DNA of 64,000 bases from Paenibacillus sp. (GCA_031180825.1 JAPSLM010000001.1:124001-188000), one strand, 5' to 3'. Shown: positions 37,051-47,898, counted from the first letter of the stretch. The notes: a model not told the origin generated them from the letters alone. A program made the numbers and translations.

Positions 37051-37659
37051 TTGAACGCGGAACAAAAAGAGCAAGCAAGCGGACGCCCGGAGGCGGACGT
37101 CGAAACGAAGGAGCAAGAAGCCGGAGCTACATACGACGCCGGAGCGTCGGCCGAAGGTGCAGCCGACACCCAACAGGCGGCCGACCAAACGGAGGCTCAG
37201 GAGGCGGTTCATCCGGAAGTGGAAGAGCTCAGAAAACAGGCGGAGGAAAATCACCAGCGCTTTTTGCGGACGCAAGCCGATTTTGACAACTACCGGCGCC
37301 GTACGCAAAAGGAAAAGGAAGAGTTCGCCAAATACGCTTCGCTCAAGCTGATCGAGCAGCTGCTGCCGGTGGTCGACAACTTCGACCGGGCGCTTGCGGC
37401 CAGCAAGGACAGCAGCGATTACGAAGCGCTGTCGAAGGGCCTCGATATGATTTTTCGTCAATTGGAGCAAGTGTTGGCCAATGAAGGCTTGAAGCCGATG
37501 GAAGCGGTCGGTCAGCCTTTCAATCCGGAGTACCATCAAGCCATCATGCAGGTGGAATCCGATGAGTACGAGGAAGGCATCGTCGTTGAAGAGGTGCAAA
37601 AAGGCTACCTGCTGAAAGACAAGGTCATCCGGCCGGCGATGGTCAAAGTGAGCTCATAA
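37051..37659 (+). CDS. grpE: Nucleotide exchange factor GrpE
   Basis: The 202-residue exchange factor of DnaK. It has an acidic, Gln/Ala-rich disordered amino-terminal region (1-50), a long helix (VEELRKQAEENHQRFLRTQA then DFDNYRRRTQKEKEEFAKYA) and the beta-domain GQPFNPEYHQAIMQVES. The perfect AAGGAGG (37036-37042) is 8 nt before TTG 37051, which is the likely start. A GTG at 37042 overlaps the site. It lies 98 bp after the chaperonin gene, with a GGCCGGG/CCCGGCC hairpin (36963-36981) in between. Confidence 0.95.
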   Translation: MNAEQKEQASGRPEADVETKEQEAGATYDAGASAEGAADTQQAADQTEAQEAVHPEVEELRKQAEENHQRFLRTQADFDNYRRRTQKEKEEFAKYASLKLIEQLLPVVDNFDRALAASKDSSDYEALSKGLDMIFRQLEQVLANEGLKPMEAVGQPFNPEYHQAIMQVESDEYEEGIVVEEVQKGYLLKDKVIRPAMVKVSS

Positions 37660-37682
37660 AGCATAAATTATCAACGCCATAA

Positions 37683-39575
<1,893 letters not shown>

Positions 39576-39591
39576 TCACCTCAGGTGAGTC

Positions 39592-39628
39592 GGAAGTCAA
39601 AGCCGCGATTCGGCTTTGACTTTCCGTT
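39592..39628 (+). terminator. Stem-loop between dnaK and dnaJ
   Basis: GGAAGTCAAAGCCG pairs with CGGCTTTGACTTTCC (one bulge) around a 5-nt loop. The tail is only GTTTG, so it is more likely a partial terminator or an mRNA processing/stability element that lowers dnaJ relative to dnaK. Confidence 0.6.
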
Positions 39629-39655
39629 TGTCATCCGGGGAATGGGAGTGGAACG

Positions 39656-40771
39656 ATGAGCAAACGCGATTACTATGAAGTGCTGGGAGTAAGCAGGGAC
39701 GCTTCTCAAGAGGACATCAAGAAAGCTTACCGCAAGCTGGCCCGCCAGTACCACCCGGACGTCAACAAGGCGGACGACGCGGAGGCCAAGTTTAAAGAAG
39801 CGAAGGAAGCTTACGACGTTCTGAGCGACGACCAGAAGAAAGCGCAGTACGACCGCTTCGGCCACGTCGACCCGAATCAGGGCATGGGCGGGGGCTTTAA
39901 CGGCGCCGATTTCGGCGGCTTTGGCGACATTTTCGACATGTTCTTCGGCGGCGGCCAGCGGCGCAACCCGAACGCGCCGCAGCGTGGCAGCGACCTGCAA
40001 TATACATTGACCATCGAGTTCAAGGAAGCGGTATTCGGCAAAAAGACCGAAATTCATATTCCGCGTACGGAAACGTGCGATACGTGTCACGGCAGCGGCG
40101 CGAGAGCGGGAACCAAGCCCGAGACATGCGGCGTCTGTCACGGCTCCGGGCAGCAGGAGGTCGTGCAAAATACGGCCTTCGGGCGAATCGTCAACCGCCG
40201 GGTGTGCTCCGCATGTCAAGGACAGGGGAGAATCGTCAAAGACAAATGCGGAACGTGTCACGGCTCGGGCAAAGTCAAGAAGCAGCGCACGATCAGCTTG
40301 AACATTCCGGCCGGCGTGGACGACGGGGCCCAGCTTCGCGTGACCGGAGAAGGCGAATCGGGGACGCGGGGAGGTCCTCCGGGAGACCTGTACGTCGTGA
40401 TTCGCGTCAAATCGCACGAATTTTTCGAGCGGGAAGGCGACGACATTTACTGCGAAGTGCCTCTGACCTTCGCGCAAGCGGCGCTTGGGGACGAAATCGA
40501 AATTCCGACGCTGACCGAGAAGGTGAAGCTGAAAATTCCGGCCGGCACGCAAACGGATACGTATTTCCGCCTGAAAGGCAAAGGCGTGCCGCGGCTTCGC
40601 GGGTACGGTCAAGGCGACCAGCACGTAAAGGTGGTCGTCGTGACGCCGACCAACCTGAGCGAGGAGCAGAAGGAGCTGCTGCGCGAATTCGCGCGGCATA
40701 GCGGCGAGCATACGCACGAGCAAAATCAGTCGATTTTCGAGCGGATGAAAAAAGCTTTTCTAGGCGATTAA
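39656..40771 (+). CDS. dnaJ: Chaperone DnaJ (Hsp40, type I)
   Basis: A 371-residue co-chaperone that stimulates DnaK. The J-domain contains the HPD motif (YHPDVNKA). A Gly/Phe-rich stretch follows. The zinc domain has four CxxCxGxG repeats ([36 protein letters not shown]). The carboxy-terminal peptide-binding domains are complete. GGGAGTGGAACG precedes ATG 39656. It is the last gene of the heat-shock operon, closed by a strong terminator. Confidence 0.98.
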   Translation: MSKRDYYEVLGVSRDASQEDIKKAYRKLARQYHPDVNKADDAEAKFKEAKEAYDVLSDDQKKAQYDRFGHVDPNQGMGGGFNGADFGGFGDIFDMFFGGGQRRNPNAPQRGSDLQYTLTIEFKEAVFGKKTEIHIPRTETCDTCHGSGARAGTKPETCGVCHGSGQQEVVQNTAFGRIVNRRVCSACQGQGRIVKDKCGTCHGSGKVKKQRTISLNIPAGVDDGAQLRVTGEGESGTRGGPPGDLYVVIRVKSHEFFEREGDDIYCEVPLTFAQAALGDEIEIPTLTEKVKLKIPAGTQTDTYFRLKGKGVPRLRGYGQGDQHVKVVVVTPTNLSEEQKELLREFARHSGEHTHEQNQSIFERMKKAFLGD

Positions 40772-40783
40772 GCGGAACACGAG

Positions 40784-40819
40784 AGCACGGCAGCGATTTT
40801 TTCGCTGCGGTGCTTTTTT
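40784..40819 (+). terminator. Terminator of the hrcA-dnaJ operon
   Basis: AGCACGGCAGCG pairs with CGCTGCGGTGCT (one mismatch) followed by six T. Confidence 0.9.
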
Positions 40820-40898
40820 GCATATTTTCCACTTGTTTAGCGGACAATACGGGAGGTGGTATCCAAACCGTATGGATTATGCAAAGGAGGAAACGGAT

Positions 40899-41057
40899 AT
40901 GAGCGACTTGGAACGTCAGGCCAATCAAGCGAATCGGCAGCTTCCCATTGCCAAGAATGAAGACGTCGAATTTGCTTCCGAATTAGCGGACCAAGCGGAC
41001 GTCGAAGCGCGCGAACGCGCGGCGGACGCCGATGAGCGACAACAAGGGCAAGTGTAA
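40899..41057 (+). CDS. YfhD family small protein (52 aa)
   Basis: A 52-residue acidic protein with the pattern DVEFASELADQADVEARERA followed by ADADERQQ, as in YfhD proteins of Bacillales. These are small, partly disordered and mostly found in spore formers. The role is unknown. AAAGGAGG (40883-40890) fits ATG 40899. A longer frame to 40818 would run over the operon terminator region. It lies 18 bp before the next unknown gene, so the two may be co-transcribed. Confidence 0.75.
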   Translation: MSDLERQANQANRQLPIAKNEDVEFASELADQADVEARERAADADERQQGQV

Positions 41058-41075
41058 GGAAGCGGGGTAATTGGT

Positions 41076-41471
41076 ATGGCTGAAAAAAGCATCTTGGCTT
41101 ATTTCCAATCCCGGCAGCAAGCGGAAAGCTGCGTGCCGAAGCTGAAAGCCTTGCGGGCCGCCGATATTCAAATCGATCAATTCGGAGAGTATCGTGGGCA
41201 TGGCGTCGAGGAAACGTTCAATCCTTTAAGCAACAGCGATTTCCCAGGCCTCGCTTATTTAACGCTCGGCGGGTCCGGTATGAGTCAGGATGCGCGGATC
41301 ATGGCCGCCGTCGATGTGGATGCCAGCGGCATGGCCGACGGCAGTTGGGAGCTGTTGGAAGACGACCCGCAAGACATGACTCGCCGGGACATTCTGCTGA
41401 CGGTCGTCCTGGATGAAGCGGCTTACGACCAAGCGCTGAAGGTCATCCAAGAGGCGGGCGGCAACATTTGA
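41076..41471 (+). CDS. Conserved hypothetical protein (131 aa)
   Basis: A soluble acidic protein of 131 residues starting MAEKSILAYFQSRQQAESCV. It has two alpha-beta-like halves. The first (SILAYFQSRQQAESCVPKLK) and the last (ILLTVVLDEAAYDQALKVIQ) both look like beta strands followed by a helix, as in small ferredoxin-like stress proteins. I recognise no catalytic motif. GGAAGCGGGG precedes ATG 41076. It follows a YfhD gene and is ended by the terminator at 41505-41545. A general-stress role is only a guess. Confidence 0.7.
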   Translation: MAEKSILAYFQSRQQAESCVPKLKALRAADIQIDQFGEYRGHGVEETFNPLSNSDFPGLAYLTLGGSGMSQDARIMAAVDVDASGMADGSWELLEDDPQDMTRRDILLTVVLDEAAYDQALKVIQEAGGNI

Positions 41472-41504
41472 AGCCCGGCACAACCGGCATTTGCCGCCGG
41501 TGAT

Positions 41505-41545
41505 AACGGTTCTTTGCATGTCCGACATGCGGAGGACCGTTTTTC
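41505..41545 (+). terminator. Terminator before prmA
   Basis: AACGGT, CT and GCATGT pair with ACATGC, AG and ACCGTT around CCG, then TTTTC. A smaller ACCGGC/GCCGGT hairpin lies just before it (41483-41501). Confidence 0.75.
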
Positions 41546-41562
41546 GCGTGGGGCCGTGCCGT

Positions 41563-41591
41563 TTTACCCGCGCCCGTAATTGTTGTATACT
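41563..41591 (+). promoter_or_regulatory. Sigma-A promoter of prmA
   Basis: TTTACC (41563-41568) and TATACT (41586-41591) with a 17-bp spacer and a TG-containing extended -10 context. Confidence 0.55.
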
Positions 41592-41638
41592 AGGACTTAC
41601 GTGTGCTTGCATAAGCAAAATATGGGAGGGAATACCCG

Positions 41639-42619
41639 GTGCGTTGGCATGAATTAACGGTACATACGACGGAAGAAGCAATCGAGATGATTTCGAATTT
41701 TATACACGAGTTTGGGGCAGGCGGGGTGTCGATCGAGGAGTCCGGGACCCTGAACAAGCCGAGGGATACGTCGCTCGGACAATGGTACGAGCTGCCGCTC
41801 AACGACATTCCGGAAGGCCGGGCCGTCATTAAAGGCTACTTCGCCGAAGGCACGGACATGGACGCGATTTTGAAGGAGCTGAAGCGGTCCGTCGATCAGC
41901 TGGCGGAATATGATATCGATACCGGCAATCCTGTCTACGAGGTGAAGGATGTGGACGACGAGGATTGGGCGAACGCCTGGAAGCAGTACTTCAAGCCGCT
42001 GCGCGTGACGGATCGGCTGACGATTAAACCGACCTGGGAAGAATATACGCCGGAAGCGGACGAGCTGATTTTGGAGCTGGACCCCGGGATGGCCTTCGGT
42101 ACGGGCACGCATGCGACGACGTCGCTTTGTCTTCGCACGCTTGAGCGCGTCATTCAAGGCGGGGAGGACGTGATCGACGTCGGTACGGGCTCGGGCATTT
42201 TGGCCATTGCGGCCGCGAAGCTGGGCGCGAAGCATGTGCTGGCGCTTGACCTCGATCCGGTCGCCGTCTCCAGCGCGACGGAGAACGTGCATTTGAACGG
42301 ACTGGAGCGGCAGATCACCGTGAAGCTGAGCGACCTGCTGCAGGTGCTGAATGAGCACAAAGCGGAGGCGGCCGATAGCGGAGCGCTCGGCGTGAAGCTG
42401 CCCGTGCAGGTCGTTGTGGCGAATATTTTGGCTGAAATTATATTGCTGTTCGTTCAAGATGTGTACGAGGTGTTGGAGCCGGGCGGACGCTACATCGTAT
42501 CCGGCGTGATCAAGAGCAAGCAGCAGGCGGTCGAAGAGGCGCTGACCGCGGCCGGCTTCGAATTGCTCGAGCAAACCGAGGAACAGGACTGGGTTGTGCT
42601 CGTCGCCAGAAAGCCGTAG
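41639..42619 (+). CDS. prmA: Ribosomal protein L11 methyltransferase
   Basis: A 326-residue methyltransferase that trimethylates L11. An amino-terminal substrate-recognition domain starts MRWHELTVHTTEEA. The catalytic domain has GMAFGTGTHATTSLCL, the SAM motif DVGTGSGILAIAA, GAKHVLALDLDPVAV, and VVANILAEI. The GGGAGGGA site selects GTG 41639. The order dnaJ-prmA-rsmE-mtaB is that of B. subtilis, except for the genes inserted here. Confidence 0.96.
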   Translation: MRWHELTVHTTEEAIEMISNFIHEFGAGGVSIEESGTLNKPRDTSLGQWYELPLNDIPEGRAVIKGYFAEGTDMDAILKELKRSVDQLAEYDIDTGNPVYEVKDVDDEDWANAWKQYFKPLRVTDRLTIKPTWEEYTPEADELILELDPGMAFGTGTHATTSLCLRTLERVIQGGEDVIDVGTGSGILAIAAAKLGAKHVLALDLDPVAVSSATENVHLNGLERQITVKLSDLLQVLNEHKAEAADSGALGVKLPVQVVVANILAEIILLFVQDVYEVLEPGGRYIVSGVIKSKQQAVEEALTAAGFELLEQTEEQDWVVLVARKP

Positions 42620-42629
42620 GTGAGCTGAC

Positions 42630-43316
42630 ATGGATTGGAACTTTTTCGCCTACCCGCTGGAGGAAATGCCGTTTGTTTTCCTCGTGCTGTTGATCGGCTT
42701 TACCGTACATGAATTCGCGCATGCTTACTTTGCCGACCGATTCGGCGATCCGACGCCGCGGTCGATGGGACGGCTCACGCTCAATCCGCGCAAACATCTC
42801 GATTTGCTGGGGATGATCTTTTTTCTGGTCGTCGGCATCGGATGGGCGAAGCCGGTTCTGGTCAACCGCAGCCATTTCAAAAACCCCCGGCTGATGGGCA
42901 TTATCGTCTCGTTAGCCGGGCCGCTCAGCAACTTGGTGCTTGCATTCGTTAGCTTGATCCTGTTCTATGCGCTGATTCGTATGGGCGTGTTAACCGGGAC
43001 GTCGCAAGGGGTAAGTCTGGCTATTCAACTGTTTTTCACCCGGATGGTTCTGATGAATATTTTCTTGTTCATCCTCAACTTGATTCCATTTCCGCCGTTG
43101 GACGGCTACCGCATCGTAGAGGATCTGCTGCCCCGAAAAATCATGATGAAGATCAAGCCTTACGAGCAGTGGCTTTTTTACGCGATTTTGCTGATGTTTT
43201 TCATCCCGCCGATCCGGCGCGTTACATTGGAACCGATCTTTGCGCTGCAGGGGCCGATATTCGAGGCGTTCGATTCCGTGGCGAGGGTGTTGTTCGGGGT
43301 AGGTGTCCGGGCGTAG
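42630..43316 (+). CDS. Site-2 protease family membrane metalloprotease (M50)
   Basis: A 228-residue intramembrane protease. The zinc motif HEFAH is at 27-31 in the first hydrophobic segment. The third ligand lies in NLIPFPPLDGYRI near 150. WAKPVLVN and SLAGPLSNL are also family marks. There is no PDZ domain, so it is the short YwhC-like type. The target is unknown, though processing of an anti-sigma factor is possible. The start follows prmA by 10 bp, with GTAGGTGAG as its site, so it is probably in the same operon. Confidence 0.88.
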   Translation: MDWNFFAYPLEEMPFVFLVLLIGFTVHEFAHAYFADRFGDPTPRSMGRLTLNPRKHLDLLGMIFFLVVGIGWAKPVLVNRSHFKNPRLMGIIVSLAGPLSNLVLAFVSLILFYALIRMGVLTGTSQGVSLAIQLFFTRMVLMNIFLFILNLIPFPPLDGYRIVEDLLPRKIMMKIKPYEQWLFYAILLMFFIPPIRRVTLEPIFALQGPIFEAFDSVARVLFGVGVRA

Positions 43317-43448
43317 CCGCTTTCGGTAAAATCGGTTAATTTTTTTCGGGAACTGGCGTTTAGAGCAAAAAAAGTGTATGATGGAGGATGACCGTTTCTA
43401 CGTATCGTATAAGCGGTCAACCTATTTTGTGGAAGCGAAGGATACGGA

Positions 43449-44225
43449 ATGCAGCGATATTTCATTCATCCGGACGAATTTACGGATGCTGTGGTTACGA
43501 TAACCGGGGACGATGCGCATCATTTGATTCGCGTGATGCGGGCGAAGCCGGGGGATACGTGCATTGTGAGCGACGGCCTAAGCCGGGAGGCGCTTGTGCG
43601 CCTTCGTTCTCTGGAGGACCGTCAGGTAACGGCGGATATTGTGGAGCTTCTGCCGATGGAGAACGAAGCGGCGGTCGACGTATGGATTGCCCAAAGCCTG
43701 CCCAAAGGGGACAAGATGGAGCTTGTCATCCAGAAAGGGACGGAAATCGGCGCGGTCCGTTTTTTGCCGTTCGTTTCGGAGCGTACGGTCGTTCAATTGG
43801 ACGGCAAAAAGGAAGGCAAGCGCCTCGAACGCTGGCAGAAAATTGCCAAAGAAGCAGCCGAGCAGGCGCACCGCAACCGCATTCCCGCGGTCGAGCCGAT
43901 GCGCTCTTGGAAGGAGCTGCTGCGGACGGCTTCGGAGGCGGACGCCGCTTGGGTCTGCTATGAGAAGCAGGACGCGCAGCAGCTTCGCCGGGCGATACGG
44001 GAAGCGGTCTCCAAAGGAAGCGGCCGGACGGACGGAAGCCGCGTCAAGCTGATGCTTATCGTGGGGCCCGAGGGCGGCTTCAGCGAACGGGAGGTCGCGG
44101 AGGCGGAGGCGGCCGGCTGCGTGGCGGTCGGCTTGGGCAAACGAATTTTACGGACGGAGACGGCCGCCATGGTCGGACTCACATGCATTTTGTACGAATC
44201 CGGAGAGATGGGGGGAGAACAATAA
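43449..44225 (+). CDS. rsmE: 16S rRNA (uracil1498-N3)-methyltransferase
   Basis: A 258-residue SPOUT-class methyltransferase modifying U1498 of 16S rRNA. The start MQRYFIHPDEF with GDDAHHLIRVMRAKPGD is the PUA-like part. The trefoil-knot SAM site shows LIVGPEGGFSEREVAEAEAAG broken into its motifs, then LGKRILRTETA. The acceptance of 258 residues is slightly above the usual 245-250. GAAGGATACGGA precedes ATG 43449. The next gene starts directly after its stop. Confidence 0.95.
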   Translation: MQRYFIHPDEFTDAVVTITGDDAHHLIRVMRAKPGDTCIVSDGLSREALVRLRSLEDRQVTADIVELLPMENEAAVDVWIAQSLPKGDKMELVIQKGTEIGAVRFLPFVSERTVVQLDGKKEGKRLERWQKIAKEAAEQAHRNRIPAVEPMRSWKELLRTASEADAAWVCYEKQDAQQLRRAIREAVSKGSGRTDGSRVKLMLIVGPEGGFSEREVAEAEAAGCVAVGLGKRILRTETAAMVGLTCILYESGEMGGEQ

Positions 44226-45632
44226 ATGGCAACCGTCGCTTTTCATACGCTCGGATGCAAAGTCAACTTCTACGATACGGAAGCGATCTGGCAGCTGTTT
44301 AAACAGGAAGGCTACGAGCAGGTCGATTTCGAATCGACAGCCGATGTCTACGTCATCAATACATGTACGGTGACCAACACGGGGGATAAAAAAAGCCGGC
44401 AGATGATCCGGCGCGCCATTCGCAGAAACCCGGAGGCGATCGTCGCGGTAACCGGCTGCTACGCGCAGACGTCGCCGGCCGAAATCATGGCTATTCCGGG
44501 CGTTGATTTAGTCATCGGAACGCAGGACCGGGATAAAATCATGCCTTACGTGAAACAGCTCGAAAAGGAGCGCCAGCCGATCAACGCAGTGCGCAATATT
44601 ATGAAGACACGCGCGTTCGAGGAGCTGGACGTGCCGGACTTTTCGGACCGGACGCGCGCCTTCCTGAAAATTCAGGAGGGCTGCAACAATTTCTGCACTT
44701 TCTGTATCATTCCGTGGTCCCGCGGCCTGATGCGCAGCCGCGAGCCGCAGAGCGTGCTGAATCAAGCCCGCATGCTCGTGGATGCCGGTTATCAGGAGAT
44801 CGTGCTGACGGGAATTCATACCGGCGGCTACGGGGAGGATATGGAGGATTACAGCCTCGCCAAGCTGCTGTGGGATCTGGACAAGGTCGACGGTCTGAAG
44901 CGGATTCGCATCAGCTCGATCGAAGCGAGCCAAATTACGGACGAGGTGCTTGAGGTGCTGCAGGCATCGGACAAAATGTGCCGTCATCTGCACATTCCGC
45001 TGCAGGCCGGAGACGACGAAGTGCTCAAGAGGATGCGTCGGAAATATACGACGGAGCAGTTTGCCCGCAAAATCGAGCACATCCACCGGATTATGCCGGG
45101 CGTTGCGATTACGACGGACGTTATCGTCGGCTTTCCGGGTGAGACGGAGGAGATGTTCCGCCGCGGCTACCGGTTTATGGAGCAGATGAAATTTTCGGAA
45201 ATGCACGTATTCCCGTACTCCAAACGGACCGGTACGCCGGCCGCGCGGATGGAGGATCAGATTGACGAGGAAATCAAAAACGCCCGCGTGCACGAGCTGA
45301 TCGATTTGTCCGAGAGGATGCAGCTCAGCTATGCGGAGACGTTTGTCGGCCAAGTGCTGGAGGTCATTCCGGAGCGTGACTATAAGGGTCAGCCGGGAAG
45401 CGGCCTGCTCATGGGCTATTCGGATAACTATCTGCAGCTCGTATTCGAAGGCAGCGAGGACTGGATCGGCCAAGTGTGCCGGGTGAAGGTCACCGAAGCC
45501 GGAGTCAACGAGTGCCGCGGCCAGTTGGTCCGCGCCCCCGAAGCGGGAGCCGTTCACCTGCCGTCCAAAATGGCGGGGACGGGCATTTCGGCCGAGACGA
45601 TTCCGGGGCAAGCGGCTAAAGCGATCGTATAA
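44226..45632 (+). CDS. mtaB: tRNA (N6-L-threonylcarbamoyladenosine37)-methylthiotransferase MtaB
   Basis: A 468-residue radical SAM methylthiotransferase acting on t6A37 of tRNA. The amino-terminal UPF0004 domain has Cys11 (LGCKVN), the Cys of NTCTVTN and the Cys of VTGCYAQ, which bind one 4Fe-4S cluster. Cys153, Cys157 and Cys160 (CNNFCTFC) bind the radical SAM cluster. A TRAM-like domain ends the protein. GGGGGGAGAAC precedes ATG 44226. It abuts rsmE and ends the conserved yqeG-mtaB gene order. Confidence 0.96.
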   Translation: MATVAFHTLGCKVNFYDTEAIWQLFKQEGYEQVDFESTADVYVINTCTVTNTGDKKSRQMIRRAIRRNPEAIVAVTGCYAQTSPAEIMAIPGVDLVIGTQDRDKIMPYVKQLEKERQPINAVRNIMKTRAFEELDVPDFSDRTRAFLKIQEGCNNFCTFCIIPWSRGLMRSREPQSVLNQARMLVDAGYQEIVLTGIHTGGYGEDMEDYSLAKLLWDLDKVDGLKRIRISSIEASQITDEVLEVLQASDKMCRHLHIPLQAGDDEVLKRMRRKYTTEQFARKIEHIHRIMPGVAITTDVIVGFPGETEEMFRRGYRFMEQMKFSEMHVFPYSKRTGTPAARMEDQIDEEIKNARVHELIDLSERMQLSYAETFVGQVLEVIPERDYKGQPGSGLLMGYSDNYLQLVFEGSEDWIGQVCRVKVTEAGVNECRGQLVRAPEAGAVHLPSKMAGTGISAETIPGQAAKAIV

Positions 45633-45762
45633 GCTGAAGAAGGAAGGATTTCATTCGACGATAAGCAGGCGCGTCTGCGGCAGTTGGGATTCAAGCCGCC
45701 GGAAGACCGCCTGCGCCCGCCGGGTGAAGTCCTTTCGATTTCCAAAGGAAAGGGTGATGTCG

Positions 45763-46194
45763 ATGAAGGAAATTTCGGCAGGAGGCGTGGTGTTTCGCAA
45801 AATCGGAAACGACGTGCAGGTACAAATGATCCAGGACCGGTACGGCAAAATTACGCTGCCGAAGGGGAAGATGGAAGCCGGGGAAACGATAGAGCAAACG
45901 GCGCTGCGCGAAATTCTCGAAGAAACGGGAATTACGGGAACCATCGTGCATCCGCTGGAGACGATCACGTACCAATTCGCCATGAACGGCGGGGTCATCG
46001 ACAAAGAGGTCCACTATTTTCTAGTGGAAGCGACCGGTGGCACTCTGCAGGCGCAGGTTGAGGAAATCCGCGGCGTCGAATGGCTTCATCCGCTTGAGGC
46101 ATGGCATCAGCAAACGCACTCCGGATACGGGAATAACGATTCCGTTTTGCAAAAAGCGCTGAATGCGCTGGGCTACGAGGTGAACGGACAATGA
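45763..46194 (+). CDS. NUDIX hydrolase
   Basis: A NUDIX protein of about 143 residues. The Nudix box is complete: G at KMEAGETIEQ, then REILEETGI with the metal-binding Glu residues. It begins MKEISAGGVVFRKIG and has an RYGKITLPKGK segment, as in diadenosine polyphosphate or NDP-linked hydrolases of Bacillales. The substrate is open. ATG 45763 (site AAGGAAAGGG) is preferred, and ATG 45757 is two codons upstream. Its stop overlaps a small ORF by ATGA. Confidence 0.87.
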   Translation: MKEISAGGVVFRKIGNDVQVQMIQDRYGKITLPKGKMEAGETIEQTALREILEETGITGTIVHPLETITYQFAMNGGVIDKEVHYFLVEATGGTLQAQVEEIRGVEWLHPLEAWHQQTHSGYGNNDSVLQKALNALGYEVNGQ

Positions 46195-46307
46195 CCGGAA
46201 TTGCCTTCGAAACGGCCGTCCGCATGATCGAAGCCGAGGCAACCCGGTTGGGCGCCGGCCTGGGCATACCGCTCATGAAAGAGCCCGGCGGCACCTCGTC
46301 GTACTAA
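46191..46307 (+). CDS. Putative small protein coupled to the NUDIX gene (38 aa)
   Basis: A 38-residue ORF that begins at the ATGA overlapping the NUDIX stop. It reads MTGIAFETAVRMIEAEATRL at the start, an amphipathic helix, and ends with a short flexible tail. The overlap is the arrangement seen for translationally coupled genes elsewhere in this window (rsfS/cvfB-like, hrcA/chaperonin, addB/addA). It has no own ribosome-binding site beyond GAGGTGAAC (46178-46186). The function is unknown and it may be chance. Confidence 0.4.
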   Translation: MTGIAFETAVRMIEAEATRLGAGLGIPLMKEPGGTSSY

Positions 46308-46327
46308 ACATTGGGAGGACTTCGACC

Positions 46328-47698
46328 ATGGCTGTCGTCGTATTGCAGAAAAAAAGAAAAAAACGGTTGGAAGAAGGCCACCCATGGGTTTACCGCTCGG
46401 AAATTGAACGCGTAGAGGGCGAAGCGCCCCCGGGAGGTCTCGTATCGGTACATACGCACGCCGGTCAGTATTTGGCAACCGGGTATTATAATCCGGCTTC
46501 GCAGTTAACCGTGCGGATTGTTTCCTATGAACCGATGGAAGAAATGACGCACGCTTACTTTGTCCGCCGGATTCAAGAATGCAAGGAACACCGGGAACGG
46601 TTTTTGCCGCACGCGGGGTCATATCGGCTCGTTTACGGCGAGGCGGATTTCCTGCCGGGACTGATCGTGGATAAGTTTGAGGACGTGCTGGTGGTACAGA
46701 TTTTGACGTTCGGCATGGAGCGGGTGCGGGAGGCGATTGTCTCCGCGTTGGTCGAGGTGATGCGGCCGGCCGGCATTTATGAGCGCAGCGACGTCTCCGT
46801 GCGGCAGCTCGAAGGTTTGGAGCAGCGCACCGGCGTGCTGTATGGGGAATGCCCGCAGCATGTCACGATCCGCGAGAACGGGATCGTTCTGGAAGTGGAT
46901 ATTGCGCAGGGGCAGAAAACCGGTTATTTTTTCGACCAGCGGGAGAACCGGGCCGCCTTGGAACCGCTTATGAAGGGCTGGGGCAGACGGAGCGGCATTG
47001 AGCTGCAGGAGCGGGTGCTGGACGACGGGACGGTGAAGCGCGTGCCGGTTAACCGGAACGGCAGCGAAGTGACGTTTCCTTACTGGGACGGCGCAACCGT
47101 GCTGGAATGCTTCTCGCATACCGGCAGCTTTACACTTCATGCGTGTCAATTCGGCGCCAAAAAAGTTACGTGTCTCGACATTTCCGAGCATGCCGTCCAA
47201 ACGGCCAAGCGGAACGTAGAGCTGAACGGCTTCAGCGACCGGGTGGAGTTCGTCGTCGCCGACGCGTTCGACTACCTGCGCGAGCAGGCCCGCAGCTTGG
47301 AGCTTCGGCAGGAGCGGGGGAAAGCGGGCGAGCGGAAGGTCGATACGTCGGTGCCGCTTGCGGCAAAAGGCAGAACATGGGACGTGGTCATTTTGGATCC
47401 GCCGGCCTTTGCCAAGTCGCGAAGCGCGGTTGAAGGAGCTTGCCGGGGCTACAAAGACATTAACTTGCACGGCATGAAGCTGGTGAATGAAGGCGGATAT
47501 TTGGTGACGGCAAGCTGCTCTTACCATATGAAGCCGGAGCTATTCCTCGAAACGATCCATGCGGCCGCCTACGATGCGGGCAAAACGCTGCGTTTGATCG
47601 AATTCCGCAATGCCGGCAAGGATCATCCCCGCATTCTTGGGGTGGAGGAAGGCAACTATTTGAAATTCGCCATTTTTGAGGTGCGCAGCAAGCGATAA
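46328..47698 (+). CDS. Class I rRNA methyltransferase, RlmI/RlmK type with PUA domain
   Basis: A 456-residue methyltransferase of the RlmI family, which methylates cytosine C5 in 23S rRNA (C1962 in E. coli). An amino-terminal PUA domain starts KKRKKRLEEGHPWVYRSEIE. GEADFLPGLIVDKF, GQKTGYFFDQREN, the SAM motif ECFSHTGSFTLHAC, and LDPPAFAKS follow. It is longer than the usual 390-400 residues because of charged inserts near 215-245 and 325-345. TGGGAGGAC precedes ATG 46328. The target position is inferred by family. Confidence 0.87.
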   Translation: MAVVVLQKKRKKRLEEGHPWVYRSEIERVEGEAPPGGLVSVHTHAGQYLATGYYNPASQLTVRIVSYEPMEEMTHAYFVRRIQECKEHRERFLPHAGSYRLVYGEADFLPGLIVDKFEDVLVVQILTFGMERVREAIVSALVEVMRPAGIYERSDVSVRQLEGLEQRTGVLYGECPQHVTIRENGIVLEVDIAQGQKTGYFFDQRENRAALEPLMKGWGRRSGIELQERVLDDGTVKRVPVNRNGSEVTFPYWDGATVLECFSHTGSFTLHACQFGAKKVTCLDISEHAVQTAKRNVELNGFSDRVEFVVADAFDYLREQARSLELRQERGKAGERKVDTSVPLAAKGRTWDVVILDPPAFAKSRSAVEGACRGYKDINLHGMKLVNEGGYLVTASCSYHMKPELFLETIHAAAYDAGKTLRLIEFRNAGKDHPRILGVEEGNYLKFAIFEVRSKR

Positions 47699-47718
47699 CA
47701 GAATCAGCAAGCGACAAG

Positions 47719-47756
47719 CCTTAGTTCGGTTAGCGGCCGGATTAAGGTTTTTTTAT
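47719..47756 (+). terminator. Terminator of the rRNA methyltransferase gene
   Basis: CCTTAGTTCGG pairs with CCGGATTAAGG (one G-T and one mismatch), followed by seven T. Confidence 0.8.
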
Positions 47757-47821
47757 ATTCCGGTGGCTTTTCTAGCGCTGGGCGGAAGCTCGCCCGGGCA
47801 CGTCCGGCGTTCATGGCCGAT

Positions 47822-47851
47822 TTGACGGCGATGAGTCCGTTGTATTATGAT
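47822..47851 (+). promoter_or_regulatory. Sigma-A promoter of the nitroreductase gene
   Basis: TTGACG (47822-47827) and TATGAT (47846-47851) with an 18-bp spacer, 47 bp before the start codon. Confidence 0.55.
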
Positions 47852-47898
47852 CCTTGCGGTAGTTTATTTCCAAAGATGATTTCGGAGGTGCTCATTGG

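Noticed and set aside
45684..46061. A frame overlapping the NUDIX gene start
   Set aside because: Its first codons look plausible, but it continues as a basic, low-complexity shadow in the NUDIX gene and has no start signal.
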